DNA of 64,000 bases, from assembly GCA_002841625.1 (NCBI GenBank), contig PHAG01000009.1, positions 186,001 through 250,000 of the forward strand, given 5' to 3'. The notes beneath the pieces are model-generated. The model ran no database searches. It was not told the origin of the DNA and saw only the letters and a program-made list of their open reading frames with translations. The stretch's first letter is position 1. Each line of letters opens with the position of its first letter. The translations under genes were made by a program, and so were the position numbers. Below, piece after piece: positions 62,482-64,000 of this stretch. The DNA is from Firmicutes bacterium HGW-Firmicutes-1. GTDB taxonomy: Bacteria > Bacillota > Clostridia > Lachnospirales > Vallitaleaceae.

Positions 62482-63999
62482 TTAATCTAATTCATTTGGT
62501 GAATAATTTGTAACTTCGATTTTTACAATTTCATTACCACTTGTCACAAAGGTAACACCTTCGAATGTTTTTCCGTATGTGTAATATTTGAAATTAGTAG
62601 ATTCATCAACCTCAGTTGGATCTCCATAAGCTTTGAATACTTCTTCGATGGTAGATCTTTCTGTAATTCCTTTTGGTAATTCTAAAGAAATCTCAGCGCC
62701 ATAGTTGTAGTATTCTATATAAGTAATAAAACAGTGACCTATAGGTGCACCTTTTTCACTATAATTTATAATTTGAGTTCTTAGGATCTGATTATCTTTT
62801 CTTAGCTCAATCCCTACTGCACTTCTTTTTCCTGCAACGATTATATCACTATTTGACAGAAGAACCCAACCGTTTTTTTCAAACTCAGCAATAGGAGCTG
62901 GTAATTTGTAATAATTTCCACCATACTTTAGTTGGTAAGATAATAATTCTTTACCTATGTTTTTAGGCGTATTATAATTTTTAACTACATCAGGAAATTC
63001 TGTAGGAACAGATTTAGATGACGTTTCTTTAGGTGTAACTAGATTTTCCACATCAATACTATCTACGTTGTTACTTTCTTTATCCATTGAAATTTCAACG
63101 TTAGAATCGGAATCAGATTGAATGTAATCCTTCAATAATTTTACTCTAGGATAACCTTGTTCGTACTCAATTTGTTCGGGTTTTGCAAGGTTATTATCAA
63201 GTAAATAATCATTTATTTTCTTTTCAGCAACAATAATTTTTTTCAAGCATGGGCTTTGCAATACTCTTTTTAACCTTTTGTTAAAGGTAGCGTTATCTAT
63301 TTCGAAGGATATGTCATTATATAATGCAAAGATAAAAGGAAATTTTCTTTTTTCAACTACGTCTATAAGGGAAGCAGCAGTTGTCAAAGAATCAAAATAG
63401 AGCAGTTTAGTATTTATGTAGTCGAGAGCAATAAAGGGGGACAGTTTTCCTTCAGTTTCAGGGAACTTTCTTTTGAAATCAATAATTAACTGATGAATGG
63501 TTTCTAAGAAAGCAGTTGTTAAAATTTTCATTGAATGAATGTTTTGAAGATAGCTTATAAATTGTTCATACTTTACGTTTTGTGGATTTGGAAAATCTTC
63601 ATCAATAATAAGTAGATCATAGCTTTCTAAATACCTTTCATCTCTTCTATGAGCAAATCCGTGCCGCGTTTTGGAGAATTCTACATCATATGTATAATTC
63701 AAGAAACGATTATAATCATCAATACACTCGATTGTTTTTTTATTTCTATCATAGGCGTCCTGACTCGACCAAATACCGTGATCATGTTTTCTGTAAAGTG
63801 TCATTACAGATTTTATATGACCAATATCCCCTAATTGGGAACAGAAAATATTTAACATCCAATCGCCAACAAACATTTCAAAAAGAGCATCTGGTATTTG
63901 TTCTATGAACGGACCATAATAAAAACCACAGGAAATATTTCCAATAATATACCTTTCTAATATATATAATGTGGTAAAAATATCGCCGATAGCTTCTTG
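62482..63999 (-). CDS. Glycosyltransferase family 2 C-terminal part plus unidentified C-terminal region; start outside window
   Basis: The minus-strand frame is open through the right edge, so the N-terminus is missing; ~505 residues are visible. The first ~90 contain the GT2 ending pattern (FVGDWMLNIFCSQLGDIG, VMTLYRKHDHGIWSS), as in glycosyltransferases acting on surface polysaccharides. The next ~200 residues (YDLLIIDEDFPNPQ .. PFIFALYNDISFEI) look like a Rossmann-type region reminiscent of GT4 N-domains but I cannot assign it. The final ~170 residues, after a Ser/Asn/Val-rich linker, form a beta-rich domain (YGKTFEGVTFVTSGNE). Two-domain glycosyltransferase is the best description; the ATG at 63876 is not the true start. 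Confidence 0.65.
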   Translation of the reverse strand, partial: QEAIGDIFTTLYILERYIIGNISCGFYYGPFIEQIPDALFEMFVGDWMLNIFCSQLGDIGHIKSVMTLYRKHDHGIWSSQDAYDRNKKTIECIDDYNRFLNYTYDVEFSKTRHGFAHRRDERYLESYDLLIIDEDFPNPQNVKYEQFISYLQNIHSMKILTTAFLETIHQLIIDFKRKFPETEGKLSPFIALDYINTKLLYFDSLTTAASLIDVVEKRKFPFIFALYNDISFEIDNATFNKRLKRVLQSPCLKKIIVAEKKINDYLLDNNLAKPEQIEYEQGYPRVKLLKDYIQSDSDSNVEISMDKESNNVDSIDVENLVTPKETSSKSVPTEFPDVVKNYNTPKNIGKELLSYQLKYGGNYYKLPAPIAEFEKNGWVLLSNSDIIVAGKRSAVGIELRKDNQILRTQIINYSEKGAPIGHCFITYIEYYNYGAEISLELPKGITERSTIEEVFKAYGDPTEVDESTNFKYYTYGKTFEGVTFVTSGNEIVKIEVTNYSPNELD

Positions 64000-64000
64000 T

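Overview
The window reads as a chromosomal segment of a low-GC, anaerobic Firmicute of the class Clostridia, Lachnospirales-like in flavour; no species call is possible from the sequence alone. Support comes from AT-rich DNA with strong AGGAGG ribosome sites, a T-box leader, a flavo-diiron protein, a monomeric B12-dependent ribonucleotide reductase, FeoAB, a yybP-ykoY riboswitch and a long Rhs/YD-repeat gene.

Layout: 1-2144 is the end of a secreted subtilase. 2384-4304 holds a flavo-diiron protein and a flavodoxin-fold reductase. 4350-13102 is a branched-chain amino acid cluster (ilvH-ilvC-cimA-leuB-ilvD-ilvB) behind an isoleucine-type T-box; it ends in a 116-bp tandem repeat and a terminator. 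13114-17235 is serC-serA-DUF1015 behind a structured leader. 17616-20460 is a LysR gene divergent from leuCD. 20471-29162 is an accessory patch: a beheaded serine recombinase, a response regulator fused to a nonsense-interrupted Rhs gene, a small membrane protein (possible immunity protein), dispersed repeats, a ribbon-helix-helix protein, a lipoprotein Ntn hydrolase and a YefM/YoeB-type toxin-antitoxin pair. 29264-42329 is housekeeping: feoAB with a divergent DtxR/MntR-type regulator, hflKC with a Bax-inhibitor-1 gene, a cysteine-rich Fe-S protein, nrdJ with two NrdR boxes, a diguanylate cyclase and glgB. 42592-51875 carries a single-domain response regulator, argGH, cardiolipin synthase, a GNAT protein, an IS150-like remnant, a serine hydrolase and a CaCA antiporter under a manganese-type riboswitch. 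52133-62438 is the argCJBD-carAB-proA cluster. The right edge holds part of a glycosyltransferase.

Functionally, the ilv/leu genes suggest isoleucine made through citramalate (CimA present, no threonine deaminase seen), with LeuCD and LeuB shared between the citramalate and leucine routes. The argG and argC promoters have nearly the same architecture with paired ARG-box-like operators, so the two arginine units are probably co-regulated by an ArgR encoded elsewhere; argF is not in the window.

The most unusual locus is 21579-25737: a cytoplasmic receiver-LytTR regulator joined in frame to a Ca-binding/YD-repeat/Rhs-core protein with a hydrophobic C-terminal tip, interrupted by one TAA and followed by a two-TM protein. 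I read it as a rearranged, decaying contact-dependent toxin-immunity locus rather than an intact new system. Several families of hairpin repeats are scattered between operons and are not explained by the genes.
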